Source: JBHIKY01 sp042139015
Lineage (GTDB): Bacteria > Bacillota > Bacilli > Bacillales > Marinococcaceae
Length of the DNA: 64,000 nucleotides
Direction of reading: 5' to 3'
NCBI RefSeq assembly: GCF_042139015.1
Contig: NZ_JBHIKY010000003.1
Location: forward strand, 186,001 to 250,000
The translations under genes were made by a program, and so were the position numbers. The notes under the pieces were generated by a model. It was not told the DNA's origin. It did no database searches and worked only from the letters and a program-made list of their open reading frames with translations. This document shows, in pieces, positions 8,391 to 16,931 of the stretch; the stretch's first letter is position 1, and each line of letters starts with the position of its first letter.

Positions 8391-8570
8391 CGGACATGAG
8401 ATCCGCTATTTTATCAGCATGGGCTATTTTGGAGGTGGTGGCGGACATCAGGTACGTTATTTGCCTCCATGACGGGAAATATAGCCTTGTTTTTGGCCGA
8501 TAACGGAACCCAGGTCCGGCAAAACCAAAAAACTGGCTGTTTGGAGCAAATAACGGAACCAGTGTCCGCG
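8391..8570. repeat. Four-copy intergenic repeat, two direct and two inverted
   Basis: A degenerate 25-base unit resembling GGACA..RGTNCGTTATTTG occurs four times: plus strand at 8391-8415 and 8441-8468, minus strand at 8495-8519 and 8543-8569. Copies of one orientation are 50-51 bp apart, so the block is an inverted pair of tandem pairs. It fills most of the 418-base gap between the arsR promoter and the phosphotransferase gene. An 81-codon open frame across it is not a gene. Confidence 0.6.
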
Positions 8571-8670
8571 GCAGTATTAATCGATCTGGAGTCTTCGCCT
8601 TTCGCTACAATCGAATGTTCGTTTTTATATTCAGAATAGCACTTATGAAATTGATTCATTTCACAAATGA

Positions 8671-9615
8671 TTATTTCTTTTCTATCGATTGCAGTTCTTC
8701 CAGTAAGTGGTTTGTTGTAACGGATCTTTCTTGTTCGCTTTGTTCATCAAATAGCAGTTGTTCAATAAACTCCCCTATGTCTTCTACTTTTCGCCTTTTT
8801 TGATAAAATTGGAGAGCTTCCGAATCGATTTCCACTTTTTTATGGATTTTTTTATAGTAATATAAAAAACGTTCATAATATGGCTGGCCGGTGATACACA
8901 TGAAATCTGCCTCTATTGGAGCTAATTTCAATCCTTCCCAGTCAATCAACATCAGCTGCCGGTGGCTCTGCATCAGGTTCCAATGATGTATATCCGTATG
9001 GCATAATGACATTTTCCATTCCCTATCCTTCATCTGGAACGAAAGCGTTTCAACGGAATCTACTAATTCCTGCAGCGGCTTACGGTAAGCCTGAAGCATG
9101 GTTCTTATCTCTTCTGCCAGCAAACTGTCATTTCCCAATATGTCCTGCAGCAATGTCAATAATGGAACTTCAAAATCTTCTTTTATTGCATTCGTTTCGA
9201 CAGGGATAGTTTCTCCATACATATGAAGTTCAGCGATTATTTCCGCAAGTTCGCGGACCTGCTCATCTGATAACTCTTTTCCCCCAATGGTTTCCCCGTC
9301 TATATATTCATACAGCAAATAAATTCCAGCGCTGTCTTCACATTTATTTTCTCCGTACGTGGTGGAAAGAGGAACAGGTATCCTCCCCTTCAAATGACTA
9401 TTTTCTATCAGCCATTTCATGATGGGAACATATTTATCGATCAGGGCAGTCCATTTCGGTGTGGAGGTTCTGCTTTTTTCATACATCTTTAAGAAGTAGC
9501 TGTCAGTATGGCTGGACATTTTGTAAGCAAGGGCCGCCCATCCGCCCTGCTGTTCCACGACATTATCCGTTTCAATACCATAATGACGCCTCATTATTTT
9601 TTTCAGCTTGTCCAT
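8671..9615 (-). CDS. Aminoglycoside phosphotransferase-family kinase
   Basis: A 314-residue APH/choline-kinase-fold protein. The catalytic loop is LCHTDIHHWNLM (Asp base, Asn metal ligand) and the second metal site is LIDWEG, so the kinase appears intact. The N-terminal lobe contains YFLKMYEKS with the ATP-binding Lys. Start: ATG at 9615, five bases after GGGAGG; the 24 codons upstream are unlikely to be translated. No resistance neighbour is present; the substrate may be a small alcohol such as homoserine, choline or an antibiotic. Confidence 0.85.
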   Translation of the reverse strand: MDKLKKIMRRHYGIETDNVVEQQGGWAALAYKMSSHTDSYFLKMYEKSRTSTPKWTALIDKYVPIMKWLIENSHLKGRIPVPLSTTYGENKCEDSAGIYLLYEYIDGETIGGKELSDEQVRELAEIIAELHMYGETIPVETNAIKEDFEVPLLTLLQDILGNDSLLAEEIRTMLQAYRKPLQELVDSVETLSFQMKDREWKMSLCHTDIHHWNLMQSHRQLMLIDWEGLKLAPIEADFMCITGQPYYERFLYYYKKIHKKVEIDSEALQFYQKRRKVEDIGEFIEQLLFDEQSEQERSVTTNHLLEELQSIEKK

Positions 9616-9789
9616 CAGTGCCTCCCTCTGGATGATACTCCGCATAAATATTTGAAACATTCTAATTTCACACCAGTGGTACTTCATGGTGGCTAATGTG
9701 CTTTTACTGTACTAAACTTACATCTAATAGAATTGCTGGTTTATTTTCCGAATATAATAGAGAATATAAAAACAGGAGGCAGCTTTGCT

Positions 9790-10548
9790 ATGAAGGATAG
9801 GTGGAATGCTGAGCTATATGATAGGAAGCACTCATTTGTTTCTAATTACGGGGACAGTCTGATTGATATATTAGCTCCGGCACCTGGTGAGAAAATTCTT
9901 GACCTGGGATGCGGCACCGGCGATTTGACGAGAAAAATAGCAGATTTTAGTTGCGACGTGTTAGGTATAGATAACTCCCCAACGATGATTGCTCAAGCAA
10001 AGAGGAAGTACCCGGCCCTTACGTTTGATGTCCGGGATGCCATAGACTTTGAATACCATCGTGAATTTGATGCGGTTTTTTCCAACGCTGCCCTCCATTG
10101 GGTCAAGCCACCTGAAAAAGCGTTACAATGTATTTTTGCCAGTTTAAAAGAAAGCGGGCGCTTCGTTGCAGAATTGGGCGGAAAAGGAAATGTGCAGACC
10201 ATAACTGATGAAATCACAAAGCAGTGTAATAACCTGTCTATTAATGAACATATGGATCGCTTTCCATGGTATTATCCAAGTATTGGCGAATACTCGTCAC
10301 TTATGGAGCAGACAGGGTTTAGAGTGACCTTTGCCGAGCACTTTGACAGACCTACTCCCTTAGAAGGGGAGAATGGATTAAGAAATTGGATCAACATGTT
10401 TGCCGGCAGCATGCTGGAAGGAGTCAATGATTCTAAAAAAGACACGCTCATAAGCAGAGTAGAACATAATCTAAAAGCTGAGTTGTATCAAAAAGGAAGC
10501 TGGACAGCTGATTATAAACGCATTCGTGTCATTGGAATCAAAGAATAA
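9790..10548 (+). CDS. Class I SAM-dependent methyltransferase
   Basis: A 252-residue Rossmann-fold methyltransferase. Motif I is ILDLGCGTGDLT, motif II VLGIDNSPTMIAQAK, and FDAVFSNAALHWV is the post-II block typical of the trans-aconitate methyltransferase/UbiE-like group. The start is ATG at 9790, ten bases after GGAGG; the frame extends upstream without a ribosome binding site. Monocistronic, convergent with the SDR gene. Substrate unknown. Confidence 0.87.
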   Translation: MKDRWNAELYDRKHSFVSNYGDSLIDILAPAPGEKILDLGCGTGDLTRKIADFSCDVLGIDNSPTMIAQAKRKYPALTFDVRDAIDFEYHREFDAVFSNAALHWVKPPEKALQCIFASLKESGRFVAELGGKGNVQTITDEITKQCNNLSINEHMDRFPWYYPSIGEYSSLMEQTGFRVTFAEHFDRPTPLEGENGLRNWINMFAGSMLEGVNDSKKDTLISRVEHNLKAELYQKGSWTADYKRIRVIGIKE

Positions 10549-10604
10549 GAATGTGATTGCAAGAGCTGATTCTTTGGACGACGAAGCCAGTAAGTTTAAG
10601 AATA

Positions 10605-11426
10605 TTACTCTGAGCTGGAGCGCCACCTTCCGAATCCACCTTCTGAATTTATGATCTGGCCGGTAATCCACGAAGCCTCCTCCGTTAATAACCAGGCAAT
10701 CAGGCGGGCTGGATCTTCAGGGCGTCCGAATCTTCCGAAAGGAAACTTCGGTTCAATCTTCTCCCATGTTTCCTTATCCAGATAACCCGTGTCTACAGGA
10801 CCAGGATTTACAGTATTTACCGCAATATTTTGATCGGCCAGCTGATCGGCAATCGTCATCGTAATATCCGCAAGTGCCCCTTTGGCAGAAGCATAAGCAA
10901 CCTCACCGGGCATCGGCCCAAGCCTTTGTCCCGATGTCATAAAAATAATCCGTCCTCTTCCCGATTGTGCTTCATGCTGTTTGGCAAAGGCCTGCGCTAA
11001 AAGTATCGACGATCTGGTGTTCACCGCCCAATGCTTGTCCAGCATTTCTACGCTCAGCTCGCCGATCGCTCCATCACTGCCACTGAGAGCATGGTTACAG
11101 ACTAACGCATCAATGCGGCCGGATTTATTTCTTACTGACTCCATTACTTGCTGAGGAGCTTCCGGATCCTGGAAATCTCCTGTTACCTCATGCAAGGAAG
11201 CACCATCAATAAGCTGTTCTTTAATCCCCTTGAACACAGCATTCAAATCATCGGCACCCCACTCCTGTTCATGATCATGAGACTGAAAATGATGAACCAC
11301 AAGACTGGCTCCCCACGCTGCAGCCTGGCGGGCAGCTGCGTAGCCTATGCCCTGTCTGCGGCTCACACCTGTAATGAACACCTTTTTCCCTTTCAACGGA
11401 TGTAATTCTCTATGTAAATTGGTCAT
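10605..11426 (-). CDS. Short-chain dehydrogenase/reductase (SDR)
   Basis: A 273-residue NAD(P)-dependent oxidoreductase. The cofactor motif appears as ITGVSRRQGIGYA (a TGxxxxxGIG variant), then a CNHALSG segment replacing NNAG, catalytic Ser in FMTSGQ, catalytic Tyr/Lys in YASAKGAL, and NTVNPGPVDTGYL. The C-terminus ITGQIINSEGGF is the normal SDR end. Such SDRs include 3-oxoacyl-ACP reductase-like enzymes; the substrate here is not evident. Confidence 0.88.
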   Translation of the reverse strand: MTNLHRELHPLKGKKVFITGVSRRQGIGYAAARQAAAWGASLVVHHFQSHDHEQEWGADDLNAVFKGIKEQLIDGASLHEVTGDFQDPEAPQQVMESVRNKSGRIDALVCNHALSGSDGAIGELSVEMLDKHWAVNTRSSILLAQAFAKQHEAQSGRGRIIFMTSGQRLGPMPGEVAYASAKGALADITMTIADQLADQNIAVNTVNPGPVDTGYLDKETWEKIEPKFPFGRFGRPEDPARLIAWLLTEEASWITGQIINSEGGFGRWRSSSE

Positions 11427-11652
11427 AATATGAGTTCCTCGCTTCTGTTTAACTTCTTATTTTAGTTTTTGAATAATCTCTTTGTACACTACCTGTTTTG
11501 CCAGGTGCTTATCTGAAAGCTCCTTTTTCCGGTGGCATTCCTTCCATACCTTCGATGATTATGAGGTAATTTTCTTGTATAAAAAAGGTTGAGATTTAAC
11601 CAGCCACCTTACTTACTATATACTATAATTATTAAATGAGGGGATGATTATT

Positions 11653-11721
11653 ATGAAAACTATGATGATTTCGAATAATGAAACCGGCTTAAGAATGAAG
11701 CATTGTGATAAACCGAATTGA
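11653..11721 (+). pseudogene. Stub of a zinc-type alcohol dehydrogenase gene
   Basis: A 22-codon frame (ATG at 11653, GAGGGG nine bases upstream) reads MKTMMISNNETGLRM..., which resembles the first strand of zinc-binding alcohol dehydrogenase/quinone reductase family proteins; it stops after CDKPN. No continuation is found in other frames before the next gene, which starts 16 bases later. It looks like the 5' end of a deleted gene whose promoter may now drive the methyltransferase. It could also act as a leader peptide. Confidence 0.4.
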
Positions 11722-11736
11722 AGGAGGTTTTAATAC

Positions 11737-12471
11737 TTGCCTGACAAAATATTTGCTGATCAACGACTCGCAGATGTTTATGATTATTTTGATTCATCTG
11801 AACGTCCGGATCTTGACCCTTACTTGAAACTAGCAGAAGACTTCAATGTCCAGACCGTCATTGACCTTGGCTGCGGTACCGGCAACCTCGCGTGCAAACT
11901 TGCTGCACGCGGGAAGGAAGTCATTGGAGTAGATCCTGCCGCTGCTTCTCTTCATGCAGCCAAACGAAAAACATATGCAGACATGGTGAAGTGGGTTAAT
12001 GGAACAATAGCCGAACTCCCAGATGATGTAAAAACCGATCTCATCACGGTGACAGGAAATGCCGCCCAAGTCTTTCTGACGGATGAGGAGTGGCTTTCAA
12101 CTCTCAGAAAGTGCCGCAGTCACCTGGTTCGGGGTGGCCGTTTGGTTTTCGAAGTCCGTAACCCTGAAAAAGAAGCATGGAAGAGCTGGCAGCGGGAGTC
12201 TTCCTCTGATGTAATCGACGTTCCTGAAAAGGGGAAAATTGAGACGTGGAGTGAACTTCTTGATGTGCAATACCCTCTCGTTTCCTTTCGCAACACCTTT
12301 GTGTTTCACAGCGATGGTACCGTGATTACTTCTGAATCGACATTAAGGTTTCGCAGCAAAACAGAGGTTATTGATTCTTTGTCCGAGGCACACCTGATTG
12401 TGGAGGATGTCCGGGATGCGCCGGATCGTCCGGGCTTGGAATTCGTTTTTATTGCAAGAAATCCAGATTAA
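11737..12471 (+). CDS. Class I SAM-dependent methyltransferase
   Basis: A 244-residue methyltransferase: VIDLGCGTGNLACKL (motif I), VIGVDPAAASLHAAK (motif II) and a C-terminal beta-rich part. The start is TTG at 11737 with AAGGAGG nine bases upstream. It follows the alcohol dehydrogenase stub by 15 bases. Similar proteins are annotated as generic or trans-aconitate-like methyltransferases; the substrate is unknown. Confidence 0.85.
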   Translation: MPDKIFADQRLADVYDYFDSSERPDLDPYLKLAEDFNVQTVIDLGCGTGNLACKLAARGKEVIGVDPAAASLHAAKRKTYADMVKWVNGTIAELPDDVKTDLITVTGNAAQVFLTDEEWLSTLRKCRSHLVRGGRLVFEVRNPEKEAWKSWQRESSSDVIDVPEKGKIETWSELLDVQYPLVSFRNTFVFHSDGTVITSESTLRFRSKTEVIDSLSEAHLIVEDVRDAPDRPGLEFVFIARNPD

Positions 12472-12482
12472 AACAAAGCATG

Positions 12483-12528
12483 GCCGCTTTTTCTCAGGAA
12501 CGGGGAAAGCGGTTCTGGTTTATTTTCC
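12483..12528 (+). terminator. Terminator after the second methyltransferase
   Basis: CCGCTTT / AAAGCGG stem with a 15-base loop, followed by TTCTGGTTTATTTT. The remaining ~250 bases to the GNAT gene are AT-rich and hold nothing I can identify. Confidence 0.55.
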
Positions 12529-12778
12529 AGGTAAGAGAAAATCCTTGCCATTTTTTACTTTTAACACCCTAATTATAATAAGTAGATTTATACTTATAGT
12601 TGGTTAGATAGTGATTTTAAATGATTGGTACTTCTACCGATATACAACCATTAGGTCAGTTGTTTCGAAAAGATTAGGAGAGTCAATCCAATTGATTAGT
12701 TGATTGAAATCTGACGGTCGAAATATTTTAGTTTCACCACTATCTGTTTAACTCTATTGCTAGTTCTAAAAACTTCTT

Positions 12779-13276
12779 CTAAAGAATCAAAACCATTAAG
12801 TCTTCATCAAAATATGTATCATCTAATTTTATTGATCTTTTATCTTTTCCATATATTTTGAACCCCAACGAGGAATAAAGCCTTTTGGCTGGATCATTTG
12901 TAGAAACCACCGTTAAATAGATCTGTTCAATTTCTTCTAATTCTTCTGCCTTCTTAATTGCTTCGAGTAATAAAGACTTTCCAGCACCATTCCCACGCTT
13001 GTCAGGAGAAACGTACATGGCGAAAATATTCGTTCTATGTTTTAGTTTAAGCTTTTTTTCTTTCACTAAAGTAACCGTCCCGATAAGCTCTTTATTTTCA
13101 AAGGCACCGAAGGTAAACAAATCCTGAGATTGAAACCTCTCCTCATACTTTTCAACGGAATGATCTTTCTCCTCCTCATAGCTGGAAGAAAATGCTTCAG
13201 GGCTGTTTTGTAAGGCTTCAAACCTTAGTTGAAGAGCGTTCCCAGCATCTACTGGATTTAAAAGTCTAATTTCCAT
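12779..13276 (-). CDS. GNAT-family N-acetyltransferase
   Basis: A 165-residue acetyltransferase. The acetyl-CoA loop is MYVSPDKRGNGAGKSLL (the R/Q-x-x-G-x-G/A motif), followed by LTVVSTNDPAKRLYSSLGF, the usual strand 5-helix 4 end. N-terminal EIRLLNPVDAGNALQLR is the first strand of the fold. It stands alone; the acceptor substrate is unknown. Confidence 0.87.
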   Translation of the reverse strand: MEIRLLNPVDAGNALQLRFEALQNSPEAFSSSYEEEKDHSVEKYEERFQSQDLFTFGAFENKELIGTVTLVKEKKLKLKHRTNIFAMYVSPDKRGNGAGKSLLLEAIKKAEELEEIEQIYLTVVSTNDPAKRLYSSLGFKIYGKDKRSIKLDDTYFDEDLMVLIL

Positions 13277-13337
13277 TATTCTCTCCCTTTTTATAGAAGT
13301 TTTGTCTGTTCATGGTCTTCACTATTCTTGTGACAAA

Positions 13338-13709
13338 CTACGGATTTTGATTATCATCCTGAACCACGCAAAACTTGTTGCCGTCCGGATCCGCCAGGAC
13401 AATATAGTCTGCGTCGATTTCATATTCCCAATCAACCTTTGAAGCTCCTATTTGAAGAAGCCTCTCTACTTCGGTTTCTTGACTGTCTGTAAATAGATCT
13501 AGATGGTGACGTTGATGCTTCTGCGAATCAGATGTAACAACAGAAATCGAAAGTTGGATGCCAGTACCTTTTTTGGGTATCAGAATAGCCCAATCTTCAT
13601 CCGGTTCATATTTCAGCCGGTAGTCAAGTGCCTCACTCCAAAACTGTATCGCTGCATGCAGATCCCTAACTCCCCAAACAATAGCTCCAATATTAAGCAA
13701 AAACATCAC
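13338..13709 (-). CDS. VOC-family (glyoxalase/bleomycin resistance) protein
   Basis: A 123-residue single-domain protein with the paired beta-alpha-beta-beta-beta modules of the VOC fold: GVRDLHAAIQFWSEALDYRL at the N-terminus, LHLDLFT (metal-ligand type His and neighbouring acid), and ADPDGNKFCVVQ at the C-terminus. Start ambiguous: ATG at 13709 is very close to a GAAGGTG box, and a TTG seven bases later would be better spaced. Function unknown beyond the fold. Confidence 0.82.
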   Translation of the reverse strand: MMFLLNIGAIVWGVRDLHAAIQFWSEALDYRLKYEPDEDWAILIPKKGTGIQLSISVVTSDSQKHQRHHLDLFTDSQETEVERLLQIGASKVDWEYEIDADYIVLADPDGNKFCVVQDDNQNP

Positions 13710-13771
13710 CTTCTTTTTTAATTTTGTGTTTATTTTATCTACAACTAGAATCAGTGATTCTACGTTTTTTA

Positions 13772-14122
13772 TTATTTCCGCAGTATTTTCTCCATCGCTT
13801 TTCCTTTTGCTAACTCATCAATCAGCTTATCCAAATAGCGAATTTCCTGCATCAATGGTTCTTCGATATTTTCTACTCGGATGCCGCAGATGACACCTTT
13901 GATCAGATCCCGTGAAGGATTCATTTGAGGGGCTTGTGCAAAGAAGGTCTCAAAGTCTGTCTTTTTTTCCAGTTCTATTTCTAAGTCTTCCTGGCTGTAT
14001 CCTGTCAACCAACAGATAATTTCATCGACTTCTGATTTCGTGCGCCCCTTTTTTTCCGCCTTCGTAATATAATGGGGATAGACACTCGCGACACTCATTG
14101 TATAAATTCGATGTTTTTTCAT
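13772..14122 (-). CDS. DUF2200 domain protein
   Basis: A 116-residue protein matching DUF2200 throughout: RIYTMSVASVYPHYITKAEKKGRTKSEVDEIICWLTGY is the family hallmark, followed by FFAQAPQMNPSR and ICGIRVENIEEPLMQEIRYLDKLIDELAKG. Soluble, mostly helical, no catalytic signature known. Families like this are spread singly through Firmicutes. No operon partner is evident. Confidence 0.85.
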   Translation of the reverse strand: MKKHRIYTMSVASVYPHYITKAEKKGRTKSEVDEIICWLTGYSQEDLEIELEKKTDFETFFAQAPQMNPSRDLIKGVICGIRVENIEEPLMQEIRYLDKLIDELAKGKAMEKILRK

Positions 14123-14177
14123 GAAATATCCTCCTTAATTATTCAGTTAAATTGTGATTATATTTTCTCAAGTTTTG

Positions 14178-14654
14178 TTATTCAAGCTCTTCTGGTGAAG
14201 GGGGTTCGAAGATTTGTATCCACTCTTTCAGTGTAGCTTCGGGGATAACAAAAGTAGAATCTGGTTTCTCAGCATTTCTAGTCTTTAGACGTTTAATTAA
14301 CTCCTCTTCAGAAATATCGTTATAATGGATTTTAAAATCAGCTCCCAGTTCCTTGGCACGGGAACGAAAATCATCTCGCTCACTTCTGCTCCAGAATCCA
14401 AAATCCAGTATTACATCAACGCCAAGAGTTAATATTCTAGCCGCAACATCCCACATCATAGATTCCACTGCTTCGTGTCTAGCATTATGTATGGTCATGT
14501 CCGAATCGGTCATATTATACCCGAAATCATGGCCTAATCGCGTATGCCATTCATCGGGAGTAAGCCGCAGAGCGGAATATTTTTTTTCAAGTTTCCTAGC
14601 AAGGGTAGTTTTGCCGCTGCAGGGGAGACCGACCATTAAATGGAGCTTTGCCAT
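14178..14654 (-). CDS. AAA_33-type P-loop kinase
   Basis: A 158-residue nucleotide-binding protein. Walker A is VGLPCSGKTTLA near residue 10, and a lid-type region includes FGFWSRSERDDFRSRAKELGA. This zeta-toxin/chloramphenicol-phosphotransferase-like group (AAA_33) phosphorylates small molecules. No antitoxin gene is adjacent, so a toxin role is not supported. The substrate is unknown. Confidence 0.82.
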   Translation of the reverse strand: MAKLHLMVGLPCSGKTTLARKLEKKYSALRLTPDEWHTRLGHDFGYNMTDSDMTIHNARHEAVESMMWDVAARILTLGVDVILDFGFWSRSERDDFRSRAKELGADFKIHYNDISEEELIKRLKTRNAEKPDSTFVIPEATLKEWIQIFEPPSPEELE

Positions 14655-14723
14655 GTAATATCATCTCCTTTTCTATATTAATAAATATACAATATTCTTC
14701 AGACATACATTTTACTTTATTAA

Positions 14724-14756
14724 TAAAAAAAACCAGGGTGCGCGCTGCACCCCGGT
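14724..14756 (-). terminator. Terminator after fliD
   Basis: CCGGGGTGC / GCACCCTGG stem followed by nine T on the minus strand, ten bases after the fliD stop. It closes the flagellar block; fliS and fliT, which follow fliD in B. subtilis, are absent here. Confidence 0.88.
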
Positions 14757-14765
14757 CTGCCTGTC

Positions 14766-16304
14766 TTACATTCCTCCGCCCATTCCCATGCCGCCCATCT
14801 GCGACATCAGCATTTGAGACTGGTTGTTTGCCTGAGCGATGGCCTGTTCCATTTGTGTGAATTGGTTCCAGTAGCGTTCTTCCGTTTGGGCAAGACGCCG
14901 TTCGAAGTTGGACATTTGGTCATCGAGCTGGGACATTTCACGGCCGATCGTGAATTGCTCCTGCGAGACAGTGGTCGGCCCGCCGGCGCGGGTGGATACT
15001 TGTTCAATGGCACTGTCCACGGAATCGCGGACGCGCTGGGCGATGCCCTGTTCTTCATAGCTGTCGCCATCCGCGGCAAACAACTGGTGCACCGCCTGCG
15101 GATCCTGTTCTACGGCAGCGCGCAATTTATCTTCATCCACCTCAAGCTTACCGCGGTCCCGATAGTTGTTAGTGGTCGTAATACCTATTTCAGTCAGCTG
15201 TGAAAATGCAGCACCGTCCCCGGTTTCGACTGAACCATACATATCCTGGCGCATCGTATCCAGCGCACCGGATAATAGACTGTCTCTAGCAAGCAGCCCG
15301 CTTTGGGAGCGTTCGTCCCATTTTTCCTGTTCAGATTCAGACATTTCCTCACGCTGTTCATCGGTAAGCGGAGGATAGTCGCGGTACACCTCTTCAGTCA
15401 GTTTGCCGTCAATCAATTCAATCATCTCATTGTATTTGCCGACAAAGTCGGTGATAGTCTCAACAATCCTATCGGTATCCGTGCTGATATTTGCCTGCAC
15501 TGGCGTATCCGCAAACGTATCCTTAAGTGTAAATTCGACGCCGTTTTCAGTAAACGTATTCGAGCGGCGTTCCGTTTCAATGCCGTTCATCGTGAATTGC
15601 GCGTTTTGCCCGCCCTGTTCCTCTGCCTCATCGAGGTTTAAAACATCAGTTAAAAAGCTGCCATTGAAGGACATTTCCGGAGCGCCGTCTTCACTGAATT
15701 CCCCGGTTTCTGAGCGGGTGAGAGACATCTGTCCGGAAAATTCATCATAAAACGCATTTACGCCGACATCCGATTGATTGATCGCACCAATGACATCCTG
15801 CAGGGAATCAGAGCCTTCAAACGTAAACGTTTCAGTCACTTCTTCCCCGTCTGCATTTACTGTAGCGATATCAAACGAAAACTCGCCGTCAATGCTGTCA
15901 AGTTCGTCCGCCAGCGCGTTTGTGGCTGACAGCTGTTCACCAGAGCTGTTTAGTATGTCAGAGGTACTTTTATTTTGAGCCGCAGACGCAAGCTGACTGA
16001 CTTCAGAGATCGTGTAGCTGCCCTCGCCCGCTTCCGATGAAGCATTCACGCCGACCAGACTTTCATTCGAGCTTGTCGCTTCCTTCGCTCCCATGCTCTG
16101 CGAACGAATAATGCCATCGTCAAAGATGGAATCACTGAACGACTGCATTTCCCGGTTCACTTCCCGGTAATTCTCCATTTCATACTGCAGCTTCAGCTGC
16201 TCCTGCTGCATTTTGTTCAGCGGCTCGCGCTCCACCTGCATGAGCTGCCGCACCTGACTGTCAATATCGATTCCGGACGCAAATCCGGTCACCCGATTAT
16301 CCAT
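14766..16304 (-). CDS. fliD: Flagellar filament cap protein FliD
   Basis: A 512-residue FliD (HAP2), the cap that folds flagellin at the filament tip. The N-terminal domain begins DNRVTGFASGIDIDSQVRQLM and has the coiled coil LNKMQQEQLKLQYEMENYREVNREM; the C-terminal domain has NEMIELIDGKLTEE and RYWNQFTQMEQAIAQANNQS, both typical. The last 16 residues are a Met/Gly-rich tail ending GGMGMGGGM, which is unusual. Start: ATG at 16304 after AAAGGAGG. A perfect sigma-D promoter lies at 16377-16403 and a terminator-like hairpin sits between promoter and ribosome binding site. Confidence 0.95.
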   Translation of the reverse strand: MDNRVTGFASGIDIDSQVRQLMQVEREPLNKMQQEQLKLQYEMENYREVNREMQSFSDSIFDDGIIRSQSMGAKEATSSNESLVGVNASSEAGEGSYTISEVSQLASAAQNKSTSDILNSSGEQLSATNALADELDSIDGEFSFDIATVNADGEEVTETFTFEGSDSLQDVIGAINQSDVGVNAFYDEFSGQMSLTRSETGEFSEDGAPEMSFNGSFLTDVLNLDEAEEQGGQNAQFTMNGIETERRSNTFTENGVEFTLKDTFADTPVQANISTDTDRIVETITDFVGKYNEMIELIDGKLTEEVYRDYPPLTDEQREEMSESEQEKWDERSQSGLLARDSLLSGALDTMRQDMYGSVETGDGAAFSQLTEIGITTTNNYRDRGKLEVDEDKLRAAVEQDPQAVHQLFAADGDSYEEQGIAQRVRDSVDSAIEQVSTRAGGPTTVSQEQFTIGREMSQLDDQMSNFERRLAQTEERYWNQFTQMEQAIAQANNQSQMLMSQMGGMGMGGGM

Positions 16305-16321
16305 GCTTCGCTCCTCCTTTT

Positions 16322-16354
16322 AAAAAGAAAAAGAGAGCAGTACGCACGCTCTCT
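16322..16354 (-). terminator. Terminator-like hairpin in the fliD leader
   Basis: AGAGAGC / GCTCTCT seven-base stem, nine-base loop, then TTTTTCTTTTT running into the fliD ribosome binding site on the minus strand. It lies downstream of the sigma-D promoter, so it is inside the fliD transcript and could act as an attenuator. Confidence 0.65.
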
Positions 16355-16376
16355 ATTGATTTTGTTCTATTCATAT

Positions 16377-16403
16377 GTATCGGCAATGCTTTCAGGTCCT
16401 TTA
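16377..16403 (-). promoter_or_regulatory. Sigma-D promoter of fliD
   Basis: Minus strand TAAA, 15 bases, GCCGATAC: seven of eight matches to the sigma-D -10 element with perfect -35 and spacing. It is packed against the flaG terminator. Confidence 0.85.
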
Positions 16404-16404
16404 G

Positions 16405-16436
16405 AAAAAAGACAGCTTTCTGTAGAAAAGCCGCCT
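16405..16436 (-). terminator. Terminator after flaG
   Basis: Imperfect stem GGC.GCTTTTCT / AGAAAGC.GTC followed by six T on the minus strand, directly after the flaG stop at 16446. Confidence 0.65.
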
Positions 16437-16445
16437 TTTCTCCTA

Positions 16446-16814
16446 TTATATTTTTTCATCAACAAGCAGGCCGAGCTGATCCATAAATGAAGCAATCATG
16501 TCCAGAAACTTCTCCGGAGGAATCTCACGGACAATTTCATCGGTATCACGGTTCAGCACCTGCACATAAATGCGGTCAAGATCCTCATGCACATTAAATT
16601 TCAACGACGTGTATTCAGCTTCCAGCAGCTTGTTCATCCCATCCACCTGCGACTGAAGATCCGTCGGATACTTTGTTTTCGTGTGAGTATCCATCGCGGC
16701 CCGCTGAATTTCTTCAGCCACCGTCCTTTCCTTTGGCGGCTCTTCGCTCCCGCCTGCCTGCTTTGTGACAAACATCTCTTTTGACTGCCCAGCCCCTGAT
16801 ACGTGTAAACCCAT
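16446..16814 (-). CDS. flaG: Flagellar protein FlaG
   Basis: A 122-residue FlaG homologue. The conserved C-terminal half LKFNVHEDLDRIYVQVLNRDTDEIVREIPPEKFLDM is the family signature; the N-terminal half is variable and charged. FlaG affects filament length and lies just before fliD in many Bacillales. It has its own perfect sigma-D promoter and its own terminator, so it is a single-gene unit here. Confidence 0.93.
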   Translation of the reverse strand: MGLHVSGAGQSKEMFVTKQAGGSEEPPKERTVAEEIQRAAMDTHTKTKYPTDLQSQVDGMNKLLEAEYTSLKFNVHEDLDRIYVQVLNRDTDEIVREIPPEKFLDMIASFMDQLGLLVDEKI

Positions 16815-16848
16815 GTCCCTTCCTCCATCCCCAATAGGTTTTTTTTTT

Positions 16849-16875
16849 ATATCGGCAATTGAAGGAGGTTCTTTA
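16849..16875 (-). promoter_or_regulatory. Sigma-D promoter of flaG
   Basis: Minus strand TAAA, 15 bases, GCCGATAT: a perfect match to the consensus, about 35 bases upstream of the flaG start. Confidence 0.92.
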
Positions 16876-16931
16876 TATTTTTATCGAAAAGCTGTGGCAG
16901 AAACCCTATGTAACAGTCTTAATTAATTTCA

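Noticed and set aside
8414..8659. 81-codon minus-strand open frame
   Set aside because: Covers the four-copy repeat, has no ribosome binding site and no recognisable protein.
14178..14654. Zeta-type toxin of a toxin-antitoxin pair
   Set aside because: The P-loop fold fits, but no small antitoxin gene overlaps or adjoins it.
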